A stretch of DNA of 20,446 bases from an uncultured Blautia sp. (GTDB taxonomy: Bacteria > Bacillota > Clostridia > Lachnospirales > Lachnospiraceae). A program made the translations under genes and the position numbers. This document shows, piece by piece, positions 7,526 to 14,454 of the stretch (within the stretch, counting starts at the first letter, position 1; each line of letters opens with the position of its first letter). Under the pieces are notes generated by a model. That model was not told where the DNA came from. It made no database searches and saw only the letters and a list, made by a program, of their open reading frames with translations. Location: the NCBI GenBank assembly GCA_946629475.1, contig CAMOXX010000025.1:1-20446 (forward strand), in the 5' to 3' direction.

Positions 7526-8458
7526 TCAGGCTTCGTTCAGAGCCTTAATGATATCCGGAAGAAGCTCGTCAACCTTGTCGTTGTCCAGCTGGCATGTTCC
7601 TGCATTTTTGTGTCCGCCGCCGCCGTACTTGAGGCAGAGCTCGCCGATATCGGCCTGGGATGCCTTGTTGACGATGGACTTTCCGATCATCACAGCGGTG
7701 TTCTGCTTCCGGAAGCCCCAGGCAACGTGGATGGAAATCTGTGTTTCGGGATAGAGTGCGTAAATCATGAAGCGGTTCCCGGCATAAATTGTCTCCTCAT
7801 TGCGGAGATCCAGAACAACCACCTTATCGTACACCTTCGCGATTCTCTGCAGCTGCTCCTTGAAGAGCTCAGCCTGCTCAAAGTAGAGATCCACACGCTC
7901 CTTCACATCCGGAAGAGCCAGGATTTCATCGATATCATGCTCCAGGCAGTAGTCGATGAGCTCCATCATCAGATCGTAATTGGAGATCCGGAAATTATGA
8001 AAACGTCCGAGCCCCGTCCGGGCATCCATCAGATAGTGAAGGAGAACCCAGCCCTTCGGGTTGAGGATATCATCGACGGTGAAGTCCGCGCTGTCGCCTT
8101 TGTCGACCGCTTCCATCAGGTCATCAGAGATGTTCGGGAATTTTTCCTTTCCGCCATAGTAGTCATAGACAACACGCGCCGCGCTGCGGGCGTTTTCGTC
8201 GATAATCAGCTTGCCGCCGGTTTCGATCGCTTTCAGACGGTCAATCTCGGATTCGTGGTGGTCAAAAGCCAGCCCGACCCGCGGGTCGTAGGGAAGATTT
8301 GTGGTGATATCGTTTTCGGAAAGCTCTATTTTACCGTCCTGGACATCCTTGGGATGCACGAACTTGATCTCATCGATCAGATCGAGTTCTTTCAGCATCA
8401 TCGCGCAGGCAAGTCCGTCAAAATCGCTTCGGGTAACTAAACGGCGTTGGTTCGACAT
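7526..8458 (-). CDS. DHH/DHHA1 family phosphoesterase
   Basis: A soluble protein of 310 residues. The N-terminal DHH domain shows SDFDG (Asp12, Asp14) and the name-giving FDHHESE (66-72), both metal ligands. The C-terminal DHHA1 domain shows GGGGHKNAG near residues 276-284, which binds the substrate phosphate or nucleotide end. The family contains NrnA-type nanoRNases/pAp phosphatases, c-di-AMP hydrolases and pyrophosphatase-like enzymes; the sequence alone does not decide among them. No N-terminal PAS or membrane part is present, so it is not a GdpP-type protein. AAGGAGG (complement of 8467-8473) lies ahead of ATG 8458, and a good sigma-A promoter lies just upstream. It shares its strand with peptidase T, 74 bases upstream, but can be transcribed alone. 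Confidence 0.9.
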   Translation of the reverse strand: MSNQRRLVTRSDFDGLACAMMLKELDLIDEIKFVHPKDVQDGKIELSENDITTNLPYDPRVGLAFDHHESEIDRLKAIETGGKLIIDENARSAARVVYDYYGGKEKFPNISDDLMEAVDKGDSADFTVDDILNPKGWVLLHYLMDARTGLGRFHNFRISNYDLMMELIDYCLEHDIDEILALPDVKERVDLYFEQAELFKEQLQRIAKVYDKVVVLDLRNEETIYAGNRFMIYALYPETQISIHVAWGFRKQNTAVMIGKSIVNKASQADIGELCLKYGGGGHKNAGTCQLDNDKVDELLPDIIKALNEA

Positions 8459-8488
8459 GGTTTTTTCCTCCTTATATTTCTTTCCATG

Positions 8489-8517
8489 ATTGTATCAAAA
8501 GTCGGGAATTCAGTCAA
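8489..8517 (-). promoter_or_regulatory. Sigma-A type promoter for the DHH phosphoesterase gene
   Basis: On the minus strand, TTGACT (complement of 8512-8517) and TACAAT (complement of 8489-8494) are 17 bases apart, with only one mismatch each to consensus. The site lies wholly in the gap between the peptidase T and DHH genes, 31 bases before the start codon. Confidence 0.72.
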
Positions 8518-8532
8518 CGAGGCTGATTCGGT

Positions 8533-9780
8533 TTACGCGGAAGCGTACGTTTCAATGATTCCGACAATTACCTTGACAACGGTATCCATCCCCTCGGCTG
8601 TAATGTGCTCGTAGGGCCCGTGGAAAGCGTAACCGCCGGTTCCGAGGTTGGGGCAGGGGAGGCCGCGGAACGAAAGCTGGGCTCCGTCGGTTCCGCCCCG
8701 CACGGGCGGTTCGGCGGGCTCCAGTCCCAGTTCCTGCATAACGGAACGGGCATTCTCAATCAGATGCATGCAGGGCCGGATTTTTTCGATCATATTCCGG
8801 TACTGCATCTTTATGGTAAGACTGACGGTTCCGTCCCCGTATTTTTCATTCAGGACTTTTTCGATCAGGCGGAGGGTCTCAAGCTTTGAATCGAACCGCT
8901 CTGAGCTGTGGTCGCGGATGATATAGCTGACTTCGGCCTTATCAACGCTGCCCTGCAATGAGGTAAGATGGTAAAAGCCTTCCCGTCCCTCCGTGCGCGA
9001 TGGTATTTCGGCGGATGGCAGCATTCCGTTCAGCTCACAGGCAATCAGGGACGCGTTCACCATGGTGTTTTTTGCGGATCCGGGATGGACGCTCCTGCCT
9101 GCGATGGCAAAGACCGCGGAAGCGGCGTTGAAGTTTTCGTATTCAATTTCATTCTCGGCTCCGCCGTCGATGGTGTAGGCGAAATCCGCTCCAAATGCAG
9201 GCAGCAGAAGATCGCCGGCGCCGCTCCCGATTTCCTCATCCGGAGTAAAGGCGATGCAGATTCTGCCATGGGGCATCCCGCTGTCCAGCACGGTCTCCAT
9301 AGCGGTCATGATCTCGGCGATTCCGGCTTTGTCATCCGCGCCGAGGAGGGTGGTTCCGTCAGTGGTGATCAGTGTTCTTCCTTTGAGAGAGGCGAGAGAC
9401 GGAAATACCTCCGGCGAGAGGGTGATGCCGCCGGGCAGATCAATCGCTTCTCCATTGTAGTTTTTATGTACCATGGGGCGGACATTCTGCCCGGAAAAAT
9501 CAGGTGCCGTGTCAAGGTGGGCGAGCCACCCGATGGCCGGGCGGTTTTCATACCCCGGGGAGGCCGGAATGCTCCCGTACACATAGCATTTTTCGTCGGA
9601 CCGGGCATCTTCGATACCAATCTCTTTCATTTCGCTTACGAGAAGGCGGGCAAGGTCAAACTGCCGGTCGGTCGAGGGAACCGTATCCGAGTTCTCGTCG
9701 CTGGTGGTCCAGACCTTCACATATTCCAGAAGCCTTTCAAAAGCACGCTTTTTTTCGTTTTCTGAACGATTTACAGTCAT
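8533..9780 (-). CDS. pepT: Peptidase T (tripeptide aminopeptidase)
   Basis: A 415-residue cytoplasmic M20 metallopeptidase, close to the roughly 408 residues of E. coli PepT, that removes the N-terminal residue from tripeptides. Zinc-ligand and catalytic motifs are AHLDTAPDFSG (His88, Asp90), GADDKAG (Asp149), TPDEEIGSG (Glu182, Glu183) and, near the end, GGYAFHGPYE with the last His ligand. The PepT-specific stretch around LPGGITLSPEVFPSL is also present. ATG 9780 is preferred to an in-frame ATG at 9822 because AGGGAG (complement of 9788-9793) is seven bases ahead of it and the protein then aligns with the family N-terminus; with the upstream start it would be 429 residues. It is divergent from the small cysteine-rich gene at 9929. 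Confidence 0.93.
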   Translation of the reverse strand: MTVNRSENEKKRAFERLLEYVKVWTTSDENSDTVPSTDRQFDLARLLVSEMKEIGIEDARSDEKCYVYGSIPASPGYENRPAIGWLAHLDTAPDFSGQNVRPMVHKNYNGEAIDLPGGITLSPEVFPSLASLKGRTLITTDGTTLLGADDKAGIAEIMTAMETVLDSGMPHGRICIAFTPDEEIGSGAGDLLLPAFGADFAYTIDGGAENEIEYENFNAASAVFAIAGRSVHPGSAKNTMVNASLIACELNGMLPSAEIPSRTEGREGFYHLTSLQGSVDKAEVSYIIRDHSSERFDSKLETLRLIEKVLNEKYGDGTVSLTIKMQYRNMIEKIRPCMHLIENARSVMQELGLEPAEPPVRGGTDGAQLSFRGLPCPNLGTGGYAFHGPYEHITAEGMDTVVKVIVGIIETYASA

Positions 9781-9787
9781 TTTTGTA

Positions 9788-9793
9788 CTCCCT
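9788..9793 (-). promoter_or_regulatory. Shine-Dalgarno deciding the pepT start
   Basis: AGGGAG on the minus strand, seven bases from ATG 9780. The alternative ATG at 9822 has only a weak purine run ahead of it. Confidence 0.6.
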
Positions 9794-9862
9794 GCAGCTG
9801 TTGATTTCTGTTCATAATCCATTCTTTCGGAATGCTGAACAGTTATTTTTATATAGTTTCCA

Positions 9863-9891
9863 TAAACATTCTAATCGTTTCATGATATAAT
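9863..9891 (+). promoter_or_regulatory. Extended -10 promoter for the small cysteine-rich gene
   Basis: A perfect TATAAT (9886-9891) is preceded by TG (9883-9884), forming an extended -10. A weak -35, TAAACA (9863-9868), lies 17 bases upstream. The start codon of the following gene is 37 bases downstream, behind GGGAGGA at 9917-9923. Confidence 0.72.
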
Positions 9892-9928
9892 ATCAAGGTG
9901 ATTATTCAGCAGCTGCGGGAGGAATACC

Positions 9929-10231
9929 ATGACGAATCTTATGGAAGGAGAGCCCAGACGGTTCTGCCGGAAATGCCTGCTGCGGGAGATGCCCGGGGAG
10001 GATTATTTCACCAGCCTGAAAAAGTATATCGAGGGACTGGACCGGAGAGACAGGGTATCATCCGAAGTGTATGAACAAAGGCTTTCGCTGTGCCGGGAAT
10101 GCAAAAACCTTCTGTCCGGCATGTGCCGGAAGTGCGGATGTTTCGTGGAACTCCGCGCCGTGATGCGGAAGAATGACTGTCCGGACATTCATCCCAGATG
10201 GGAGAGGGAGCCGGAGGAGGATGTGTGGTGA
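9929..10231 (+). CDS. Small cysteine-rich protein (DUF6171-like, probable zinc-binding)
   Basis: A 100-residue protein with eight cysteines: C13-x2-C16, C55-x2-C58, C66-x2-C69-x-C71 and C84. The spacing suggests one or two structural zinc sites joining an N-terminal knuckle (FCRKCLLRE) to a C-terminal cluster (LCRECKNLLSGMCRKCGCFVELRA). It resembles the DUF6171 family of Gram-positive anaerobes, from memory of the pattern; no function is known to me. It has no signal peptide or membrane segment. ATG 9929 follows GGGAGGA; an in-frame ATG at 9941 is an alternative. It has its own extended -10 promoter, and the next gene has another, so it is probably monocistronic, although readthrough is possible. 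Confidence 0.82.
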   Translation: MTNLMEGEPRRFCRKCLLREMPGEDYFTSLKKYIEGLDRRDRVSSEVYEQRLSLCRECKNLLSGMCRKCGCFVELRAVMRKNDCPDIHPRWEREPEEDVW

Positions 10232-10239
10232 CAGGTGCT

Positions 10240-10267
10240 TTGCAAATGCGCGCGCCTCTGGTATAAT
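10240..10267 (+). promoter_or_regulatory. Extended -10 promoter for the aldose-epimerase-like gene
   Basis: A perfect TATAAT (10262-10267) with TG at 10259-10260 forms an extended -10. TTGCAA (10240-10245) 16 bases upstream is a partial -35. The start codon lies 100 bases downstream, leaving a leader of about 90 bases in which I see no clear riboswitch or attenuator. Confidence 0.68.
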
Positions 10268-10367
10268 GAGTACGTACAGTGTCCGGTGGATGCCGGGAGT
10301 AAACCGCGAACAGGCGTTTTTCACCTTCCATGGCAAAGTGGACAAGGTGGGGCAAAGGAGGATGATC

Positions 10368-11237
10368 ATGGATTACACGATTCAGAATGAACATATGAGT
10401 GTCACCGCTGAAACGTTCGGTGCACAGCTGAAGTCCGTAAAAAAGGATGGGAGAGAGGTGCTCTGGCAGAGAGATACCGCCTACTGGCGGGACAGTGCCC
10501 CGAATCTTTTTCCTTATATTGCAAGGCTGTACGGAGGGGAATATACCTTTGAGGGAAAAACCTACTCCATGAAAATTCACGGATTCCTGAAATACCGCGA
10601 ACTGGAGCTTGTCAAAAAAACGGAAGACAGCATGACATTTGAACTCAGGGCGGATGAGGAGACGCTTCAGCAGTACCCGTGGAAATTCGTCTGCCGTGTC
10701 ATCTACACGTTAAAAGGGAATACACTGTCATCTGTCACCGAGATCGTCAATCAGGATGACAGGACCATGTACTTCGGCGCAGGCGGTCATCCGGGATTTT
10801 TTGTTCCCATGGAAGAAGGACTGGCGTTTGAGGACTATTATCTGGAGCTGCCCGAGGCGGAAAACCCGGTAAAGATCGGATTTACGGAAACCTGCTTCCG
10901 GAACGGAGATAATAAGCCCTATGAGCTGGCTCCGGGGAAACGCATCATGCTCCGCCATGATCTTTTCGACCATGATGCCGTAGTTCTTCAGAACGCGGGC
11001 CACACGGTAAAGATCGGGAGCGACAAGGGAGAAAAGGCACTGATCGTGCGCTGGGATCATGAATATGTTGGCTTCTGGCACAAACCCGGGACGGACGCGC
11101 CGTACGTGTGTGTGGAGCCCTGGGGATCCCTCCCGGCAAGGGACGGCCTGACGGAGGACTTTGCATCCCAGCCGGATCTCACGGCGCTGGAAGCCGGCGG
11201 GACATATGATGTCGGATGGAGCGTGGAAGTATTATAA
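10368..11237 (+). CDS. Aldose 1-epimerase family protein (LacX-like)
   Basis: A 289-residue soluble protein of the galactose mutarotase-like fold, which interconverts alpha and beta anomers of sugars or sugar phosphates. Expected active-site residues are visible: His71 in KIHGFLK, His141 in GAGGHPGFF and Glu250 in CVEPWGSLPAR. The IHGF and AGGHPGF patterns are those of the LacX/YihR-like subgroup rather than classical GalM. ATG 10368 follows AAAGGAGG (10354-10361) at six bases; an open frame upstream to 10173 overlaps the previous gene and has no matching start signal. It has its own promoter upstream. The EIIC-like gene follows after 83 bases, which would suit a sugar-related link, but no sugar-specific enzyme is nearby to name the substrate. 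Confidence 0.88.
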   Translation: MDYTIQNEHMSVTAETFGAQLKSVKKDGREVLWQRDTAYWRDSAPNLFPYIARLYGGEYTFEGKTYSMKIHGFLKYRELELVKKTEDSMTFELRADEETLQQYPWKFVCRVIYTLKGNTLSSVTEIVNQDDRTMYFGAGGHPGFFVPMEEGLAFEDYYLELPEAENPVKIGFTETCFRNGDNKPYELAPGKRIMLRHDLFDHDAVVLQNAGHTVKIGSDKGEKALIVRWDHEYVGFWHKPGTDAPYVCVEPWGSLPARDGLTEDFASQPDLTALEAGGTYDVGWSVEVL

Positions 11238-11320
11238 GGAACTGTCGGGAAAGAAGACAGGCAAAGTGATCAGGTTGTTCGATGACCGGTCCTGAGTGTC
11301 TTCGGCAGAAAGGCTGAATT

Positions 11321-12412
11321 ATGGAAAAAATAAAAGCGTTTTTGAAACGCAAGGATATCGAAATATCATTGAAACGGTACGGGATTGATGCACTGGGGGC
11401 GATGGCGCAGGGATTGTTCTGCAGTCTTCTGATCGGAACGATCATCAACACCCTGGGGACCCAGTTCCATATCGGGGCTCTCACCCGGACGGTTGCGGTC
11501 GTTGCAGGAACCGAATATACGGTCGGCGCTCTTGCGTCAGCCATGAGCGGCCCCGCCATGGCGGTTGCCATCGGCTATGCGCTGCATTGTCCGCCGCTGG
11601 TACTGTTTTCGCTGATCACGGTAGGATTTGCTTCGAATGCGCTCGGCGGAGCCGGCGGTCCGCTTGCCGTTCTTTTCGTGGCGATCCTCTCGGCAGAAGC
11701 CGGGAAGGCGGTTTCGAAAGAGACAAAGGTTGACATTCTGGTGACGCCGCTTGTCACGATCGGCATCGGTGTGCTGCTGTCGGCGCTGATTGCGCCGGGT
11801 CTGGGACAGGCCGCGATGAAGGTCGGCTCCCTGATCATGTGGGCAACGGAGCTGCAGCCGTTCCTGATGGGAATCCTGGTGTCGGTGCTGGTCGGGATGG
11901 CACTCACGCTTCCGATCTCGTCTGCCGCGATCTGCGCTTCGCTGAATCTTACCGGCCTGGCAGGAGGGGCAGCAGTAGCAGGCTGCTGCGCGCAGATGGT
12001 CGGCTTTGCGGTGATGTCCTTCCGTGAGAACCGGTGGGGCGGACTTGTCTCACAGGGAATCGGGACATCCATGCTTCAGATGGGAAATATTGTAAAAAAC
12101 CCCAGGATCTGGATCGCGCCTACGGCTGCGGCCGCAGTCACCGGGCCGATCGCGACCTGCCTGTTCAGGCTCCGGATGGACGGCGCGGCGGTATCCTCGG
12201 GGATGGGAACCTGCGGCCTTGTAGGCCAGATCGGAGTTTACACCGGCTGGGTGAATGACATTGCAGCCGGTACAAAGCAGGCTATCACCGGGATGGACTG
12301 GCTCGGGCTGATTCTGATCTCGTTTGTTCTCCCGGCCATCCTGGCACCGCTCTTCAATTCACTCTGCCGCAAAGCGGGCTGGGTGAAGGACGGAGATTTA
12401 AAACTGGACTGA
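11321..12412 (+). CDS. Orphan PTS EIIC-like membrane protein (EIIC_2 type)
   Basis: A very hydrophobic protein of 363 residues with about eight to ten membrane segments, many rich in Gly and Ala. The pattern (SAMSGPAMAVAIGYALHCPP, ASNALGGAGGPLA, ALTLPISSAAI, GTSMLQMGNIVKNP) fits the PTS_EIIC_2 membrane family. The short N-terminus (EKIKAFLKRKDIEIS) is cytoplasmic and basic. No EIIA or EIIB domain is fused to it or present in the window, so classical PTS sugar phosphorylation by this protein alone is doubtful; such stand-alone members may be transporters or sensors of unknown substrate. AGAAAGG (11307-11313) precedes ATG 11321. The purine nucleoside phosphorylase gene starts 48 bases downstream, which raises the possibility of a nucleoside- or pentose-linked role (inference). 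Confidence 0.82.
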   Translation: MEKIKAFLKRKDIEISLKRYGIDALGAMAQGLFCSLLIGTIINTLGTQFHIGALTRTVAVVAGTEYTVGALASAMSGPAMAVAIGYALHCPPLVLFSLITVGFASNALGGAGGPLAVLFVAILSAEAGKAVSKETKVDILVTPLVTIGIGVLLSALIAPGLGQAAMKVGSLIMWATELQPFLMGILVSVLVGMALTLPISSAAICASLNLTGLAGGAAVAGCCAQMVGFAVMSFRENRWGGLVSQGIGTSMLQMGNIVKNPRIWIAPTAAAAVTGPIATCLFRLRMDGAAVSSGMGTCGLVGQIGVYTGWVNDIAAGTKQAITGMDWLGLILISFVLPAILAPLFNSLCRKAGWVKDGDLKLD

Positions 12413-12460
12413 CCGGCATCACGCTGGAAAATCAATAAAAAACCAATAGGAGGAAATATC

Positions 12461-13168
12461 ATGAGTAATATACCAACCCCGCATAATACGGCAAAATACG
12501 GAGAAATCGCAAAAAAGGTTCTGATGCCGGGAGACCCGCTCCGCGCAAAATACATCGCAGAGCATTATCTGGAGGACGCGAAGTGTGTCAATACTGTCCG
12601 CAACATGCTTGCATTTACAGGAAAGTATAAAGGAAACGAAGTGACCATCATGGGCGGCGGCATGGGTATTCCTTCCATCTCGATCTACAGCTATGAGCTG
12701 TTCAATTTTTACGATGTGGATAAGATTATCCGGATCGGCAGTGCGGGAGGCCTTCAGGACGATGTCAAGCTGATGGATGTCATCATCGCGATGGGAGCCT
12801 GCACGGATTCCAACTATGCCAGCCATTACGGCCTTCCGGGAACATTTGCGCCGATCGCGGATTACCGTCTTCTGAAGAGCGCCACGGACGCCGCGGACAG
12901 GCTCGGAATCCCGGTGCGCGTGGGCAATGTTGTTTCGTCGGACGTGTTCTACAGCGACAATAAGACAGCGAATGATGCCTGGAAGAAGATGGGGGTTCTC
13001 TGTGTCGAGATGGAATGCGCCGCCCTGTTCATGAACGCGGCGAGAGCCGGAAAGCAGGCCCTTGGCATTCTGACGATCTCCGATCACCTTTATCGTCCGG
13101 AGTACATGAGCGCGGAAGAGAGAGAAAAGAGCTTCAACCAGATGATGGAGATTGCGCTGGAAGCATGA
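12461..13168 (+). CDS. deoD: Purine nucleoside phosphorylase DeoD
   Basis: A 235-residue cytoplasmic enzyme, the standard length of the hexameric bacterial type. It splits purine (deoxy)nucleosides with phosphate to base and (deoxy)ribose-1-phosphate. Family motifs are MPGDPLRAKYIAEHYL (phosphate and N-terminal block), MGGGMGIPSISIYSYEL, RIGSAGG, VVSSDVFY, VEMECAALF (ribose-binding Glu-Met-Glu) and the catalytic Asp in TISDH. A strong AGGAGG (12448-12453) is seven bases from ATG 12461. The stop TGA overlaps the start of the alarmone synthetase gene (ATGA), a sign of translational coupling. No promoter is evident in the 48-base gap upstream, so it may be co-transcribed with the EIIC-like gene. 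Confidence 0.96.
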   Translation: MSNIPTPHNTAKYGEIAKKVLMPGDPLRAKYIAEHYLEDAKCVNTVRNMLAFTGKYKGNEVTIMGGGMGIPSISIYSYELFNFYDVDKIIRIGSAGGLQDDVKLMDVIIAMGACTDSNYASHYGLPGTFAPIADYRLLKSATDAADRLGIPVRVGNVVSSDVFYSDNKTANDAWKKMGVLCVEMECAALFMNAARAGKQALGILTISDHLYRPEYMSAEEREKSFNQMMEIALEA

Positions 13169-13755
13169 GTAATACAGGGATTTATGGGGATCATCTGCCG
13201 GTGATGCAGGAGATCATGAAGCAGATCGAGGAGCGGGTCGGTCTTCTCCGTGCCAGGCTGAAGGAGCAGTACGGGATGGATCCGGTGGAGCACTGCCTCG
13301 GACGGATCAAATCAGAAGAAAGCATGCGTGAAAAATGCCGCCGGAAGGGGCTTCCCGAGACGACGGATTCCGCAATCACAAAGATCCGCGACGCGATCGG
13401 CTTTCGGATTGTGTGCTCCTTCATCAACGATGTGTATGTGATCCGGGATGACCTGAAATCGATGGAAGGCTTCGAGACAGTTGCGGAGAAGGATTATATC
13501 CGCCATGTAAAACCGAACGGATACCGGAGCTATCACCTGATCCTGCGGGAAAAGAGAGGATATTTTGTGGAGCTGCAGCTGCGGACGATATCCATGGATA
13601 CCTGGGCGGCACTGGAGCATCAGCTGAAGTATAAAAAGACGCTGAGCGGAAATGAAGAACTGATTATCCGTGAACTGAAGCACTGCGCGGATACACTGGC
13701 TTCCACGGACATCTCGATGCAGACGATCCGGGATATGATTTACGGGGATCAGTGA
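13165..13755 (+). CDS. Small alarmone synthetase (RelQ/YjbM-like RelA/SpoT domain)
   Basis: A 196-residue single-domain RelA/SpoT synthetase that should transfer pyrophosphate from ATP to GDP/GTP (or related nucleotides) to make (p)ppGpp-type signals. Motifs are RIKSEESM (ATP side), IRDAIGFRIVC with the catalytic-type Asp, KPNGYRSYH (G-loop) and the Glu of FVELQLRTISMDTWAALEHQLKYKK. There is no hydrolase (HD), TGS or ACT domain, and the length fits the RelQ/YjbM group (about 210 residues). The start ATG 13165 overlaps the deoD stop by four bases; an open frame that continues further upstream lies inside deoD and is rejected. The response regulator gene begins 12 bases downstream. Whether the product is ppGpp, pGpp or an adenosine form is not visible. 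Confidence 0.92.
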   Translation: MSNTGIYGDHLPVMQEIMKQIEERVGLLRARLKEQYGMDPVEHCLGRIKSEESMREKCRRKGLPETTDSAITKIRDAIGFRIVCSFINDVYVIRDDLKSMEGFETVAEKDYIRHVKPNGYRSYHLILREKRGYFVELQLRTISMDTWAALEHQLKYKKTLSGNEELIIRELKHCADTLASTDISMQTIRDMIYGDQ

Positions 13756-13767
13756 CAGGAGACTTTA

Positions 13768-14433
13768 ATGAAACTATTATTTGCGGAGGATACCCGCGAT
13801 CTCAACAGGGCGGTCACTGCCGTACTGACAAGCCAGGGCTATGAGGTGGATTCCGTTTATGACGGAGCCGAAGCGCTGGAGCATATTCAGCAGAACAGCT
13901 ATGACGGGATCATCCTTGATATTATGATGCCGAAGACTGACGGGATATCTGTCCTGCGGGAAATAAGAGGGATGGGGGAACTGACCCCTGTCCTTCTCCT
14001 GACCGCGAAGGCGGAGGTAGATGACCGGGTGGCCGGGCTGGATGCAGGGGCGGATGATTACCTGCCGAAGCCCTTTGCCATGAAGGAGCTGCTTGCCCGC
14101 GTACGGTCTATGATGCGGAGGCGCGTCCTCTTTGAGGAGCGGGATCTGGAATTCGGGGATTTTCAGCTCAAGGCGAACGGTTTTGAACTGTTGTGTGAGA
14201 ATTCCATACGGCTGTCAGGCCGGGAATATGAGCTTTTGAAAACACTGGTTCAGAGCGGGGGAAAGAGCCTCGATACGCGTTATCTGCTGGAGCACGTATG
14301 GGCTGATGAACCTGACGCGGCAGGGGATACCGTCTGGCTTTACATATCCTATCTCCGCAGCAAGCTCCAGGCTGTCTCGTCGGCTGCGACGATCCGGGGC
14401 GAACGCGGCGGAAGCTTTGTTCTTTTGATGTAA
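13768..14433 (+). CDS. OmpR/PhoB-type response regulator
   Basis: A 221-residue two-domain regulator. The receiver domain (about 1-118) has the acidic pair Glu7-Asp8, the phospho-acceptor Asp51 in ILDIMMPKTDG, Thr79 in LLTAK and Lys101 in LPKPF. The C-terminal winged-helix DNA-binding domain (about 125-221) shows LSGREYELLKTLVQSGGK and a DTVWLYISYLRSKL recognition region. It should bind DNA when phosphorylated by the kinase encoded 21 bases downstream. AGGAG at 13757-13761 precedes ATG 13768. Targets cannot be told from the window; the downstream ABC-F or HAD genes are candidates by position only. Confidence 0.94.
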   Translation: MKLLFAEDTRDLNRAVTAVLTSQGYEVDSVYDGAEALEHIQQNSYDGIILDIMMPKTDGISVLREIRGMGELTPVLLLTAKAEVDDRVAGLDAGADDYLPKPFAMKELLARVRSMMRRRVLFEERDLEFGDFQLKANGFELLCENSIRLSGREYELLKTLVQSGGKSLDTRYLLEHVWADEPDAAGDTVWLYISYLRSKLQAVSSAATIRGERGGSFVLLM

Positions 14434-14454
14434 GGATTCAGGACAGGAGGTCTG

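Noticed and set aside
7472..8440. A 322-codon plus-strand open frame opposite the DHH phosphoesterase gene
   Set aside because: The minus strand has intact DHH and DHHA1 motifs, a good ribosome binding site and a promoter; the plus frame has none of these and begins within the terminator.
9841..9870. A -10-like TATAAA on the minus strand as a pepT promoter
   Set aside because: The area is simply A/T-rich and no reasonable -35 lies at 16-18 bases, so a specific pepT promoter position cannot be supported.
11255..11310. Imperfect inverted repeat (GAAGACA ... TGTCTTC with inner TCAGG/CCTGA) before the EIIC-like gene
   Set aside because: The arms are short, the inner and outer stems are strongly offset, and no T-tract follows; not convincing as a terminator, operator or riboswitch.
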